Source of the DNA: Pseudomonas sp. F(2018)
GTDB taxonomy: Bacteria > Pseudomonadota > Gammaproteobacteria > Pseudomonadales > Pseudomonadaceae
NCBI RefSeq assembly: GCF_005508865.1
Contig: NZ_SCOM01000002.1
Span: 496,001 to 560,000 of the forward strand
DNA length: 64,000 nt
Reading direction: 5' to 3'
The notes beneath the pieces are model-generated. The model worked only from the letters and a program-made list of their open reading frames with translations, made no database searches and was not told the origin of the DNA. Shown here piece by piece: positions 17,925-25,870 of this stretch. A program made the translations under genes and the position numbers. Positions within the stretch are counted from its first letter, which is position 1; every line of letters starts with the position of its first letter.

Positions 17925-18620
17925 ATGAACAAGATCTACCCCAACGCCCACGCGGCGCTAGAGGGGCTGGTGGCTGACGGCATCAGCATCGCCTCCGGCG
18001 GCTTCGGCCTGTGCGGCATTCCCGAGGCGCTGATCGCGGCGCTGGGCGAGACCGGCAAACGCGGCTTCACCATCATCAGCAACAACTGCGGGGTCGACGA
18101 CTTCGGCCTCGGCCCGCTGCTGTACAGCCGGCAGATCGACAAGATGATTTCCTCCTACGTCGGCGGCAACAAGGAGTTCGAACGCCAGTACCTGGCCGGC
18201 GAACTGCAGCTGGAATTCACCCCCCAGGGCACCCTGGCCGAGAAGCTGCGCGCCGGCGGTGCCGGCATCCCGGCCTTCTTCACCCGCACCGGCTACGGCA
18301 CGCAGATCGCCGAGGGCAAGGAGACCCGCCAGTTCGATGGCGAGTGGTACGTGATGGAGCGTTCGCTGACCGCCGACCTGGCGCTGATCAAGGGCGCCAG
18401 GGCGGATCGCGCCGGCAACCTGACCTTCAGCAAGACCGCGCGCAACTTCAACCCGCTGTGCGCCAAGGCTGGCCGGGTCTGCGTGGCCGAGGTGGAGGAG
18501 ATAGTCGAGGTCGGCGAGCTGGCCCCGGACGAGATCCACCTGCCGGGCATCTACGTGCAGCGCCTGGTACTCAACGCCAACCCACAGAAGCGCATCGAGA
18601 TGCGCACCACGAGGAGCTGA
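17925..18620 (+). CDS. 3-oxoacid CoA-transferase subunit A
   Basis: 231-residue alpha subunit of a class I (SCOT/AtoD-type) CoA transferase. Diagnostic are [14 protein letters not shown] (residues 24-36), [63 protein letters not shown] and FTRTGYGT. It moves CoA between succinyl-CoA and a 3-oxoacid such as acetoacetate, together with subunit B directly downstream. In this operon it would activate the acetoacetate released by the BKACE enzyme. The DhcAB pair of carnitine catabolism belongs to the same family. Confidence 0.93.
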   Translation: MNKIYPNAHAALEGLVADGISIASGGFGLCGIPEALIAALGETGKRGFTIISNNCGVDDFGLGPLLYSRQIDKMISSYVGGNKEFERQYLAGELQLEFTPQGTLAEKLRAGGAGIPAFFTRTGYGTQIAEGKETRQFDGEWYVMERSLTADLALIKGARADRAGNLTFSKTARNFNPLCAKAGRVCVAEVEEIVEVGELAPDEIHLPGIYVQRLVLNANPQKRIEMRTTRS

Positions 18621-18622
18621 GC

Positions 18623-19249
18623 ATGGCCTGGACCCGCGAAGAAATGGCGCAACGCGCCGCCCAGGAGCTGCAGGACGGCTTCTACGTCAACCTCGGCATC
18701 GGCCTGCCGACCCTGGTGGCCAACTACATCCCCGAGGGCATGGAGGTCTGGCTGCAGAGCGAGAACGGCTTGCTCGGCATCGGCCCGTTCCCGGGCGAGG
18801 AGGAGGTCGATGCGGACCTGATCAACGCAGGCAAGCAGACCATCACCACGCTGCCCGGCAGCAGCTTCTTCGACAGCGCCGAGAGCTTCGCCATGATCCG
18901 CGGCGGGCATGTCGACCTGGCGCTGCTCGGCGCCATGCAGGTGTCGCAGCAGGGCGACCTGGCCAACTGGATGATCCCCGGCAAGATGATCAAGGGCATG
19001 GGCGGCGCCATGGACCTGGTGGCCGGCGTGCGCCGCGTGGTGGTGCTGATGGAGCACACGGCCAAGGGCGAGCCGAAGATCCTCGAGCGCTGCGAGCTGC
19101 CGCTGACCGGCGTCGGCGTGGTCGACCGCATCATCAGCGACCTGGCCGTGCTGGACATCACCGAGGCCGGCGTGGAGCTGGTGGAGATGGCCCCGGGCGT
19201 CGACTTCGACCAGCTGCAGGCCGCCACCGGCTGCACCATCCTGCGCTGA
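18623..19249 (+). CDS. 3-oxoacid CoA-transferase subunit B
   Basis: 208-residue beta subunit. The catalytic glutamate is E47 in the SENG motif ([15 protein letters not shown]), which forms the glutamyl-CoA thioester. [49 protein letters not shown] and [20 protein letters not shown] are family hallmarks. The ATG follows the subunit A stop by 2 bp, with GAGGAG inside subunit A. It is the last gene of the operon that clearly belongs to the pathway. Confidence 0.93.
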   Translation: MAWTREEMAQRAAQELQDGFYVNLGIGLPTLVANYIPEGMEVWLQSENGLLGIGPFPGEEEVDADLINAGKQTITTLPGSSFFDSAESFAMIRGGHVDLALLGAMQVSQQGDLANWMIPGKMIKGMGGAMDLVAGVRRVVVLMEHTAKGEPKILERCELPLTGVGVVDRIISDLAVLDITEAGVELVEMAPGVDFDQLQAATGCTILR

Positions 19250-19299
19250 GTCTGTCGGCGATCTGCCCGCCGCGCCGCTTGGCCCGGCGAAGCGTTTTT

Positions 19300-19329
19300 C
19301 ACGTCCCGTTCGCTCCATGGCGGGACGTG
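19300..19329. repeat. Perfect 9-bp inverted repeat after the CoA-transferase genes
   Basis: CACGTCCCG and CGGGACGTG enclose a 12-nt loop. There is no following T-run on the plus strand, so it may be an mRNA end-protecting or processing hairpin rather than a standard terminator. Confidence 0.5.
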
Positions 19330-19437
19330 TCCCACCGGGGTTCGCGCCCCGGCTTTCGTGCGACGGCTGGCGCTCCCTCAGCCGTGCGCACCTTTTATCG
19401 AGGCACCTGCGACACCACGACCCACGAGGACCGGACG

Positions 19438-20169
19438 ATGCGAAGGACTGTTCTGCCGTACCTGCTCTGCCTGTTGTGTCTGGACGCGCTGGCCGATGCC
19501 CGCGCGGTGCGTCAGCTGTATGCGCTGGACAGCCACAGCCGGCTGCTCTGCGCCAGCGCCATGCTGTACTTCGACCCCCGCGAGCGGGCCCCCGATCCGC
19601 GCATCCTCACCGCGGTGTTCCACCATCTCAACAGCCTGGAGGCCGACGTGCAGCAGCTCGGCCAACCAGCGGAGCTGGCCCGGCCGCTGGCGGCCATGCA
19701 CCGGCTGTTCGACCAGTTGGATGGTTTGCCGCGCAGCGAGCGTGAGCGTTATCCGCAGCTGATCAGCCTGTTGCTGGAACAGCGTCGCCAGCTGGGCGAT
19801 GCGGCCAGCCGCGAGCTGGCGCGGATCGGTCCGGCGCAGCCGCTCGGCGAGCAGAGTCGCGACCTCGCCGGGCTGTTGCTGGACTATCAGCTGCGTCACT
19901 ACCCGCTGCCGCAGAAGGAGGCCTGGCTGTTGCCGGCCGAGCGCCTGGCGGAGCTGGATGGCGCCATCGAGCAACGCTTCGACCTGCTGCAGGGGCAGCA
20001 CGGCCAGCAGGCGGCGGCGCTGGCCAAGATTCGTGGCAACTATCGCTTCGTGCGCCGTCAGCTGCAGCAGGGCGGCAGCGAGGGCAATGGCGGCGCCGAG
20101 TTCTACCTGAGTCGGGCGGTGCTGGATCTCGACGAGCTGGCGCTGGGCCTGGAGCCCGCCGAGCGGTAG
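19438..20169 (+). CDS. Hypothetical exported protein
   Basis: 243-residue protein with a signal peptide ([20 protein letters not shown]). The mature part is almost wholly helical, rich in Gln, Leu and Arg, with no recognisable domain. Short features include [24 protein letters not shown] and a long predicted helix pair around [30 protein letters not shown] stands before the ATG at 19438; the frame runs further upstream without a better site. It lies between the CoA-transferase genes and the promoter of the PAS chemoreceptor, so it could be the tail of the catabolic operon or an unrelated gene. Confidence 0.65.
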   Translation: MRRTVLPYLLCLLCLDALADARAVRQLYALDSHSRLLCASAMLYFDPRERAPDPRILTAVFHHLNSLEADVQQLGQPAELARPLAAMHRLFDQLDGLPRSERERYPQLISLLLEQRRQLGDAASRELARIGPAQPLGEQSRDLAGLLLDYQLRHYPLPQKEAWLLPAERLAELDGAIEQRFDLLQGQHGQQAAALAKIRGNYRFVRRQLQQGGSEGNGGAEFYLSRAVLDLDELALGLEPAER

Positions 20170-20174
20170 CCGGC

Positions 20175-20239
20175 CGTCGTCAAATGAAAAGGCGCTGACG
20201 GCTAAAGCGAAGCAGGGGCGCTCCGCCCCCTCCTACAGT
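20175..20239 (+). promoter_or_regulatory. Promoter B: tandem half-sites and -10 of the PAS chemoreceptor
   Basis: Half-site 1 CGTCGTCAAATGAAAA (20175; 13 of 16 matches to promoter A half-site 1) and half-site 2 TGACGGCTAAAGCGAA (20196) start 21 bp apart. TACAGT follows at 20234-20239, 59 bp after the start of half-site 1. The -35/-10 spacer contains a GC hairpin (GGGGCG / CGCCCC) that together with TCCTACAG resembles Pseudomonas REP sequences, so part of the similarity to promoter A may be REP-derived. Confidence 0.62.
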
Positions 20240-20329
20240 GCCCCTACAGACCGGACTCCGCCGGCGCAGGCCGTGCCGGGCGGGGACAAGTTTCCTCTAC
20301 ACAGGTCGGCCCTGCCGACAGGAGTCGTG

Positions 20330-21895
20330 ATGCGTCTCAACATGCCCATCAGCGGCCGGGAACGCAGCTTCCCCGCCAACCAGCGGCTGATCTCCGCCAC
20401 CGACACCCGCGGCATTATTACCTACTGCAACGACGCCTTCGTCGAGGTCAGCGGCTACAGCCGCGAGGAGCTGATCGGCAGCCCGCACAACCTGGTGCGC
20501 CACCCCCATATGCCGGCGGCAGTGTTCGACCATATGTGGGACTACCTGAAGGCGAGCAAGAGCTGGATGGGCGTGGTGCAGAACCGCTGCAAGAACGGCG
20601 ATCACTATTGGGTCAGCGCCTACGTCACGCCCATCCTCGACGGCGGCGAGGTGGTCGGCTACGAGTCGGTGCGCGAATTCCCGCAGCTCGATCAGGTACG
20701 CCGCGCCTCGGCTCTCTATGCGCGGCTCAACCGCGGACTGCCGGCGGCGCCGCTGCACGAGAAGCTCCAGGTGCTGGCGCGCTTCCTGTCGTTGCCGTTG
20801 TTGGCGGGGCTGGCCGGCCCCGCGCTGCTGTTCGCCGGCTGGCCCGCTGCCGCGGTGACGCTGCTGGTGCTGCTCGGCCTGGGCCAGGCGCTGGTGACCA
20901 TGGCCTACGTGCGGAGTGCGCTGCTCAAGGTGGCCACCGCCGCGCCCAAGGCCTTCGCCAGCGAGCTGGTGGCGCGCACCTATACCGATGACAGCGGCGC
21001 GGTGGCGCGCCTGCAGCTGGCACTGATCAGCGAGGGCGCGCGCATCCGTACCGCCCTCGGCCTGCTCAGCGCCTATGCCGACCGCACCGCCAACCAGGCC
21101 TCGCAGAACGGCCAGCTGGTGCACCAGGCCGAGCAGGCACTGCAGGTGCAGCGCGCCGAGACCGAGATGGCGGCGACCGCCATGCAGCAGATGGCGGCCT
21201 CGATCAACCAGGTTGCCAGCCATGTGCAGCTGACCGCCGAGGAGGCCCGCCAGGTCAACCAGCTGGCCCACGGCGGCAGCCGCCAGGCCGGTGAGAGCCG
21301 GCTGGTGGTGGAGAAACTGGCGCAGACGGTGGAAGGCATCAGCGCCTCGGTCGAGGGCCTGGCCGGCGAGGCGCAGTCGATCCAGCAGGCGGCCAACATG
21401 ATCCGCGCCATCGCCGAGCAGACCAATCTGCTCGCGCTCAACGCGGCCATCGAGGCGGCGCGGGCGGGCGAGCAGGGCCGAGGTTTCGCCGTGGTGGCCG
21501 ACGAGGTGAGGGCGCTGGCGTCCAAGACCCAGGAGTCCACCGAGAGCATCCAGCGCATCATCGCCGGCCTGCAGGAGGTGGCCGGGCACGCCGTGGCCAT
21601 CGCTCGCCAGGGTAGCGACGAGGCGCACCGTGGCGTGCAGCGGGTGGTGGAGACCGAGAGCGCGCTGGGCGGCATCACCCAGGCGGTGGAGCGCATCCAT
21701 CACATGGCCGATCAGATGGCCGCCGCTGCCGAGCAGCAGAGCCAGGTGGCGGAGAGCATCGCCCGGCAGATCGGCAACATCTCCCAGGCCTCCGAGCAGA
21801 CCTCGCTGATCACCGGGCGCTCCGCGCATCTGGGCGGCGAGCTGGAGTCGACCGCGCTGGCCCTGCACGCGCTGGTGGCCCGCTTCGATCGCTGA
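20330..21895 (+). CDS. Aer-like PAS methyl-accepting chemotaxis protein
   Basis: 521-residue energy-taxis-type chemoreceptor. An N-terminal PAS domain (about residues 15-115: [52 protein letters not shown]) has the FAD-type Aer pattern. A hydrophobic hairpin follows ([19 protein letters not shown] and [15 protein letters not shown]), without periplasmic domain, then the signalling helix with the tip [18 protein letters not shown] (from residue 363) and [14 protein letters not shown]. No CheR pentapeptide. AGGAG stands 6 bp before the ATG. Its promoter shares the half-sites of the flanking operons, which suggests taxis tuned to metabolism of their substrate. Confidence 0.93.
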   Translation: MRLNMPISGRERSFPANQRLISATDTRGIITYCNDAFVEVSGYSREELIGSPHNLVRHPHMPAAVFDHMWDYLKASKSWMGVVQNRCKNGDHYWVSAYVTPILDGGEVVGYESVREFPQLDQVRRASALYARLNRGLPAAPLHEKLQVLARFLSLPLLAGLAGPALLFAGWPAAAVTLLVLLGLGQALVTMAYVRSALLKVATAAPKAFASELVARTYTDDSGAVARLQLALISEGARIRTALGLLSAYADRTANQASQNGQLVHQAEQALQVQRAETEMAATAMQQMAASINQVASHVQLTAEEARQVNQLAHGGSRQAGESRLVVEKLAQTVEGISASVEGLAGEAQSIQQAANMIRAIAEQTNLLALNAAIEAARAGEQGRGFAVVADEVRALASKTQESTESIQRIIAGLQEVAGHAVAIARQGSDEAHRGVQRVVETESALGGITQAVERIHHMADQMAAAAEQQSQVAESIARQIGNISQASEQTSLITGRSAHLGGELESTALALHALVARFDR

Positions 21896-21902
21896 GGGGC
21901 CG

Positions 21903-21933
21903 GGCGGGGCGCATGCGCCCCGCCGTCATTTTT
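21903..21933 (+). terminator. Terminator between the PAS chemoreceptor and the AraC gene
   Basis: A perfect 22-nt palindrome (GGCGGGGCGCA and its complement, 21903-21924) is followed by GTCATTTTT. It lies 7 bp after the chemoreceptor stop; the T-run overlaps the stop of the converging AraC gene. Confidence 0.75.
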
Positions 21934-22942
21934 CCTTGCGTAGCGCGCCGTGCTCGCTGCGCCAGGCCGCTGGCGGCAGGCCGAACTGGCCGATGAACCA
22001 GCGGGTGAAGGAGCTGGGCATCGAGTAGCCGAGCATGTCGGCGATACGCCCCAGCGAATAGCTGGGGTTCTCCAGGTAGCGAATCACCAGGTCGCGGCGC
22101 ACGCCGTTGATCAGGTCGCTGAAGGTCGCCTGGTTGTCTTCCAGGCGGCGCTGCAGGGTGCGCACGTTCATGCCCATGGCCATGGCGATCTGCTCGATGG
22201 TGGCGCGGCCCATGGGCAGCAGCAGGTAGATGGCCTTGCGCACCTCGAACACCAGCGGCGTTTCCTGCTCGGCCTGCAGCGAGTCGAGGAAGCGCTGGGC
22301 GTAGCGCGCCATGGCCGGATCGGCTTGCGGGTTGGGCACATCGAAGTCGGCGGCGTGGCAGACGATGCCGTTGAACTCGCCATTGAACTCCAGCTTCTGG
22401 CCGAGCACGCGGCGGTGCACCTGCAGGTCATCCGGCGCCGGATGGGTGAAGCTGACGCTGATCGGTTTCCAATGCGCGCCGAGCAGGGCGGCGCACAGGC
22501 GGTACATCACGCCGATGGCCAGCTCGTTGCCCTGGCGACAGCTCAGGCCGGTCTCGGTGACCACCTCTTCGCGGATGATCACCATGCTGCCGGCCTCCTC
22601 GATGAAGATGGCCAGCGAGTCATTGAGCAGGTGGCGGTACTGCACCACCACCTGCAGGGCCTCGCGCAGGGTGCGCTGGTGGGTCAGCAGCAGGCTGACC
22701 GCGCCGAAGTCGGAGAGCTGGCGCGACTCGGCCATGCGCAGGCCGAAGGTTTGGCAGCCGCTGGCATTGGCGGAGTTCTCCAGCAGGCGCACGGCGGCGT
22801 CGATGGGGATGCGGTGTTCCGGGTCCTGCAGCAGGTTCTTGCTGAGGCCCACTTCGTTGAGCAGCGCCTGGGGCTTGAGACCCAGATGCTGGGCCACCTC
22901 CAGGTAGTTGGTGAGTACCGCTGCGCGAACCAGTGTTGTCAT
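21926..22942 (-). CDS. AraC family transcriptional regulator of the island
   Basis: 338-residue regulator with an N-terminal Arabinose_bd-type ligand domain (about residues 15-200: VAQHLGLKPQALLNEVGLS, DFGAVSLLLTHQRTLREALQVVVQYRHLLNDSLAIFI) and a C-terminal pair of helix-turn-helices (ATIEQIAMAMGMNVRTLQRRLEDNQATFSDLI and YSLGRIADMLGYSMPSSFTRWFIGQFGLPPAAWR). OruR, MmsR-like and many catabolic activators share this architecture. AAGGAAC precedes the ATG. It is divergent from the hydrolase-DUF1302 operon and close to all three tandem sites, so it is the natural candidate for binding them; the ligand is unknown. Confidence 0.93.
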   Translation of the reverse strand: MTTLVRAAVLTNYLEVAQHLGLKPQALLNEVGLSKNLLQDPEHRIPIDAAVRLLENSANASGCQTFGLRMAESRQLSDFGAVSLLLTHQRTLREALQVVVQYRHLLNDSLAIFIEEAGSMVIIREEVVTETGLSCRQGNELAIGVMYRLCAALLGAHWKPISVSFTHPAPDDLQVHRRVLGQKLEFNGEFNGIVCHAADFDVPNPQADPAMARYAQRFLDSLQAEQETPLVFEVRKAIYLLLPMGRATIEQIAMAMGMNVRTLQRRLEDNQATFSDLINGVRRDLVIRYLENPSYSLGRIADMLGYSMPSSFTRWFIGQFGLPPAAWRSEHGALRKEK

Positions 22943-23027
22943 TGTTCTAGTTCCTTCACACAGGCATAAGCCGCTTGTGACGGCCGCCGCGCATGATGCC
23001 CCAAGCCTGTGGCAAGCGGCACTAGGA

Positions 23028-23043
23028 TGTCATGAAATGAAAA
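23028..23043 (+). promoter_or_regulatory. Single AraC-type half-site, identical to promoter A half-site 1
   Basis: TGTCATGAAATGAAAA is identical over 16 bp to the half-site at 11319, and lies 86 bp upstream of the AraC start. At +21 bp there is no second half-site. It may mediate autoregulation or cooperate with the tandem site 93 bp further on. Confidence 0.6.
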
Positions 23044-23120
23044 ATGGGACCTTCCATGCAGAGCTTAGCAGCGTTGCGCTGAGCGACGGCTGCGCGCCAA
23101 GGACATGACTCACCAAGCCA

Positions 23121-23185
23121 TGTCATGAATTGCGAAATGGCTGACGCCTAATGTGAAGCGACCGGCGGGTCGCGCCCACTACTGT
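23121..23185 (+). promoter_or_regulatory. Promoter C: tandem half-sites and -10 of the hydrolase-DUF1302 operon
   Basis: Half-site 1 TGTCATGAATTGCGAA (23121) and half-site 2 TGACGCCTAATGTGAA (23142) start 21 bp apart. Half-site 2 matches that of promoter B at 13 of 16 positions. TACTGT at 23180-23185 is 59 bp after the start of half-site 1, as in promoter B. A GC hairpin (GCGACC / GGTCGC) fills the -35/-10 spacer. The predicted leader to the GTG start is about 50 nt. Confidence 0.68.
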
Positions 23186-23240
23186 CTGCTCAACCCCGGC
23201 GCCAGGCGCGCCGCTAACGGACCGCAGTCAGGAGCCCGGC

Positions 23241-23804
23241 GTGGCCAACAGCACAGCATTCACCGTCCTCATCATTCCCGGCCTGCGCGACCACGTCGCC
23301 GACCACTGGCAGACGCTGCTCGCCGCGCGCCTGCCCAACTGCCGCACGGTGCCGCCGCTGGAGACCGACAAGCTCAGCCTGGCCGCCCGCGTCGACGCCA
23401 TCCAGCGCGAGCTGCAGCGCATCGAGGGCCCGGTGGTGCTGGTCGCCCACAGCGCCGGCGTGCTGATGGCAGTGCACTGGGCCGCCCGCCATGCGCGGCC
23501 GATCCTCGGCGCGCTGCTGGTGACTCCGCCGGACCTGAACAGCGAGTGGCCGCCGCAGTATCCCAGCCCCCAGGTGCTCGAGGAGAACGGCTGGTCGCCG
23601 CTGCCACGCGGCCCGCTGCCGTTCCCCAGCATCGTCGCGGCCAGCAGCAACGACCACCTGGCCAGCCTGGAGGCGGTGCGCGAGATGGCCCGCGACTGGG
23701 GCGGCGCCCTGGTCGAGCTGGGCGCGGTCGGTCACCTCAACCCTGCGTCCGGTTATGGCGACTGGCCCCAGGCCGAGAGCCTGATTCAGGCACTGCTGGG
23801 CTGA
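23241..23804 (+). CDS. RBBP9/YdeN-type serine hydrolase
   Basis: 187-residue cytoplasmic alpha/beta hydrolase of the RBBP9/YdeN family. IIPGLRDHVADHWQTLL forms the N-terminal signature, the nucleophile is S71 in VAHSAGV, the acid probably lies in SSNDHLAS and the histidine in VGHLNPASGYGDWP. The start is a GTG at 23241 with AGGAG upstream. It is the first gene after promoter C, and a small esterase or thioesterase role on the island's substrate is conceivable, but relatives have no agreed activity. Confidence 0.88.
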   Translation: MANSTAFTVLIIPGLRDHVADHWQTLLAARLPNCRTVPPLETDKLSLAARVDAIQRELQRIEGPVVLVAHSAGVLMAVHWAARHARPILGALLVTPPDLNSEWPPQYPSPQVLEENGWSPLPRGPLPFPSIVAASSNDHLASLEAVREMARDWGGALVELGAVGHLNPASGYGDWPQAESLIQALLG

Positions 23805-23926
23805 GGCCCGCCACGGAAGCACGCAACCCCTTCAGCCGAACAAGGAAAAGCCACCCATTAACCCGCTCCCGCGGTCAACCCGCGTGCGCGGCAAGTCGTA
23901 AGCCCCAAAAATGCGGAGTCAACGCT

Positions 23927-25831
23927 ATGCACAACAATAACAAGCAGCATCGCTTTCCCTTGCGTAGAAGCCTATTGGCCACGGCCATCATGCTGGCCGC
24001 CGTGCCGGCCGCCCAGGCCTTCGAAGTGGACACCGGCAGCCCGGACTGGTCCGTGCGCTTCGACAACACCGTCAAGTACAACTACGGCCTGCGCACCGAG
24101 AGCGCCGATTCGCGCATGCTCGGCACGCCGAACAACAACGACGGCAACTACAACTTCCGCAAGGCCGGCACCAACATCACCAACCGCGTCGACCTGCTGA
24201 CCGAGCTGGATGTGGTGTACCAGAACCGCATGGGCTTCCGCGTCAGTACCGCCAGCTGGTACGACAAGGCCTACGACAACACCGGCTCCAGCTCCAATCC
24301 CTTCGTCAACGGCAACGATGACTACTCGTCGATCGCCGGCTGGAACGGCCGTCCGGCTGCGCCGCAAGCGTTCGGCAGTCCCCACCTGAGCCGCTATGCC
24401 CAGCGCTACTACAGTGGCCCGTCCGGCGAGGTCCTCGATGCCTTCGTGTTCTACAGCACCGAGGTCGGCGAGGAGTCACTGCTGAGCCTGAAGGCCGGCC
24501 AGCACAATGTGTTCTGGGGCGAGACCGTGCTCAACCCGGTGCACTCGATCAGCTACGGCCAGTCCGGCCTGGACCTGGCCAAGCTGGCGGCATCGCCAGG
24601 CACCGAGGCCAAGGAGCTGTTCGTGCCGCGCAACCAGCTGTCCACCAGCTTCACCCTCAATTCCGAGTGGTCCTTCGGTGCCCAGTACTTCTTCAACTGG
24701 GACGCCGCGCGCCTGCCGGAAGCCGGTACCTATTACGGTACTTCCGACCTGATCGGCGAGGGCGCCCAGTCCTTCCTCCTGGGCCACACCGGTGGCCCCG
24801 GCCTGGCCGGCCCCAACGGCACCCTGAGCACCATTCGCCGTGGCGACGACCTGACCCCGGACGACCAGGGCGACTGGGGCGTGATGGCCAAGTGGTCGCC
24901 GGAGTGGCTGGATGGCACCCTGGGTCTCTACTACCGCAACACCTCCGACATCCTGCCCCAGGCCGTACTGGATGCCCGTGGCCTGACCCTGGCCGGTGGC
25001 GTTCCGGGTCTGCGCAATTCCATCGAGACCACCTCCTATCGCCTGGCCTATGGCGAGGACATCGATATCTACGGCCTGAGCCTGTCCAAGGACATCGGCG
25101 GCATCAGCGTCGGCAGCGACCTGAACATCCGCCACGGCATGCCGCTGTCGAGCATTCCGGCCATCTACAGCCCGCTGCTGGTCAACGGCGCCGGCCCGTT
25201 GTCGCCGCGCAACGCCGCCACCGGCGTGGTCGACGCCCCGCTCAAGGAAGGCGAGAGCATGAGCGCCACCGGCGACACCCTGCACTGGGTGGTCAACGGC
25301 CTGGTGGCCCTGCCCGAGACGCCGCTGTTCGATGCCGCGACCCTGCTCGGCGAGGTCTACTACAGCAACCTGCTGAGCCTCGATAGCAAGAACCAGGCGC
25401 TGTACAAGGGCGAGGACAGCTACCACGGCATCGACAAGCCGACCCGCGACAACTGGGGCGTGGCGGTCAACTTCACCCCGACCTGGTACCAGGTGTTCCC
25501 GGGCGTGGACCTCTCCGCGCCGATGTCGATCAACGTCGGCATCGACGGGGTTTCCCCGGTCGCCGCCGGCGGCGCCGAGGACACCGGCAACTACTCGGTA
25601 GGCGTCAGCGCGGCCATCTACAACCAGTACTACGTCGACCTCAAGTACGTGGACTCCTTCGGCGACGCCGAGAAGTGCGAAGACGGCGCCGCGGACGGTG
25701 CGGTCCCCAATGCCCTCGACCTGACCCAGCGCTACACCTGCTACGCCGGCGGCTACTCGTCCTTCTCCGGTGGCGGCGCCAGCGGCGAAGACCGCGGCGC
25801 GGTGTACCTGACCTTCAAAACCACTTTCTGA
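23927..25831 (+). CDS. DUF1302 family outer-membrane-type protein
   Basis: 634-residue DUF1302 protein. An unusual N-terminus MHNNNKQHR precedes a signal peptide (RRSLLATAIMLAAVPAAQA). The mature part starts with FEVDTGSPDWSVRFDNTVKYNYGLRT and shows alternating amphipathic strands up to the end GAVYLTFKTTF, whose final aromatic residue suits a beta-barrel outer-membrane protein. DUF1302 and DUF1329 genes occur together with MMPL transporters in gene sets for hydrophobic substrates such as steroids. GGAG precedes the ATG at 23927. The A-rich codons 3-6 form an AANAANAA motif. Confidence 0.88.
   Translation: MHNNNKQHRFPLRRSLLATAIMLAAVPAAQAFEVDTGSPDWSVRFDNTVKYNYGLRTESADSRMLGTPNNNDGNYNFRKAGTNITNRVDLLTELDVVYQNRMGFRVSTASWYDKAYDNTGSSSNPFVNGNDDYSSIAGWNGRPAAPQAFGSPHLSRYAQRYYSGPSGEVLDAFVFYSTEVGEESLLSLKAGQHNVFWGETVLNPVHSISYGQSGLDLAKLAASPGTEAKELFVPRNQLSTSFTLNSEWSFGAQYFFNWDAARLPEAGTYYGTSDLIGEGAQSFLLGHTGGPGLAGPNGTLSTIRRGDDLTPDDQGDWGVMAKWSPEWLDGTLGLYYRNTSDILPQAVLDARGLTLAGGVPGLRNSIETTSYRLAYGEDIDIYGLSLSKDIGGISVGSDLNIRHGMPLSSIPAIYSPLLVNGAGPLSPRNAATGVVDAPLKEGESMSATGDTLHWVVNGLVALPETPLFDAATLLGEVYYSNLLSLDSKNQALYKGEDSYHGIDKPTRDNWGVAVNFTPTWYQVFPGVDLSAPMSINVGIDGVSPVAAGGAEDTGNYSVGVSAAIYNQYYVDLKYVDSFGDAEKCEDGAADGAVPNALDLTQRYTCYAGGYSSFSGGGASGEDRGAVYLTFKTTF
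23933..23943 (+). promoter_or_regulatory. A-rich AANAANAA motif over the DUF1302 start
   Basis: AACAATAACAA lies within codons 3-6 of the DUF1302 gene. The 17-bp context ACAACAATAACAAGCAG is identical to that before the MFS gene at 14645. It fits a Crc/Hfq binding site that would block ribosome loading in preferred carbon sources. Confidence 0.55.
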
Positions 25832-25861
25832 TCCACGAATTGCCCAGCCTCTGAGCAGGAG

Positions 25862-25869
25862 AACAACAA
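25862..25869 (+). promoter_or_regulatory. A-rich motif before the DUF1329 start
   Basis: AACAACAA lies between the GGAG ribosome binding site and the ATG at 25871. Position and sequence fit the Crc/Hfq pattern seen elsewhere in this island. Confidence 0.45.
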
Positions 25870-25870
25870 G

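Noticed and set aside
11428..19249. Carnitine or choline catabolism operon
   Set aside because: BKACE and CoA transferase fit, but carnitine dehydrogenase, the thioesterase and the typical binding protein or betaine demethylase genes are absent.
20207..20240. REP element upstream of the PAS chemoreceptor
   Set aside because: The hairpin followed by TCCTACAG resembles Pseudomonas REPs, but I do not see the full consensus and the same spacing of half-sites and -10 occurs at two other promoters with different hairpin sequence. Kept as a caveat to promoter B.
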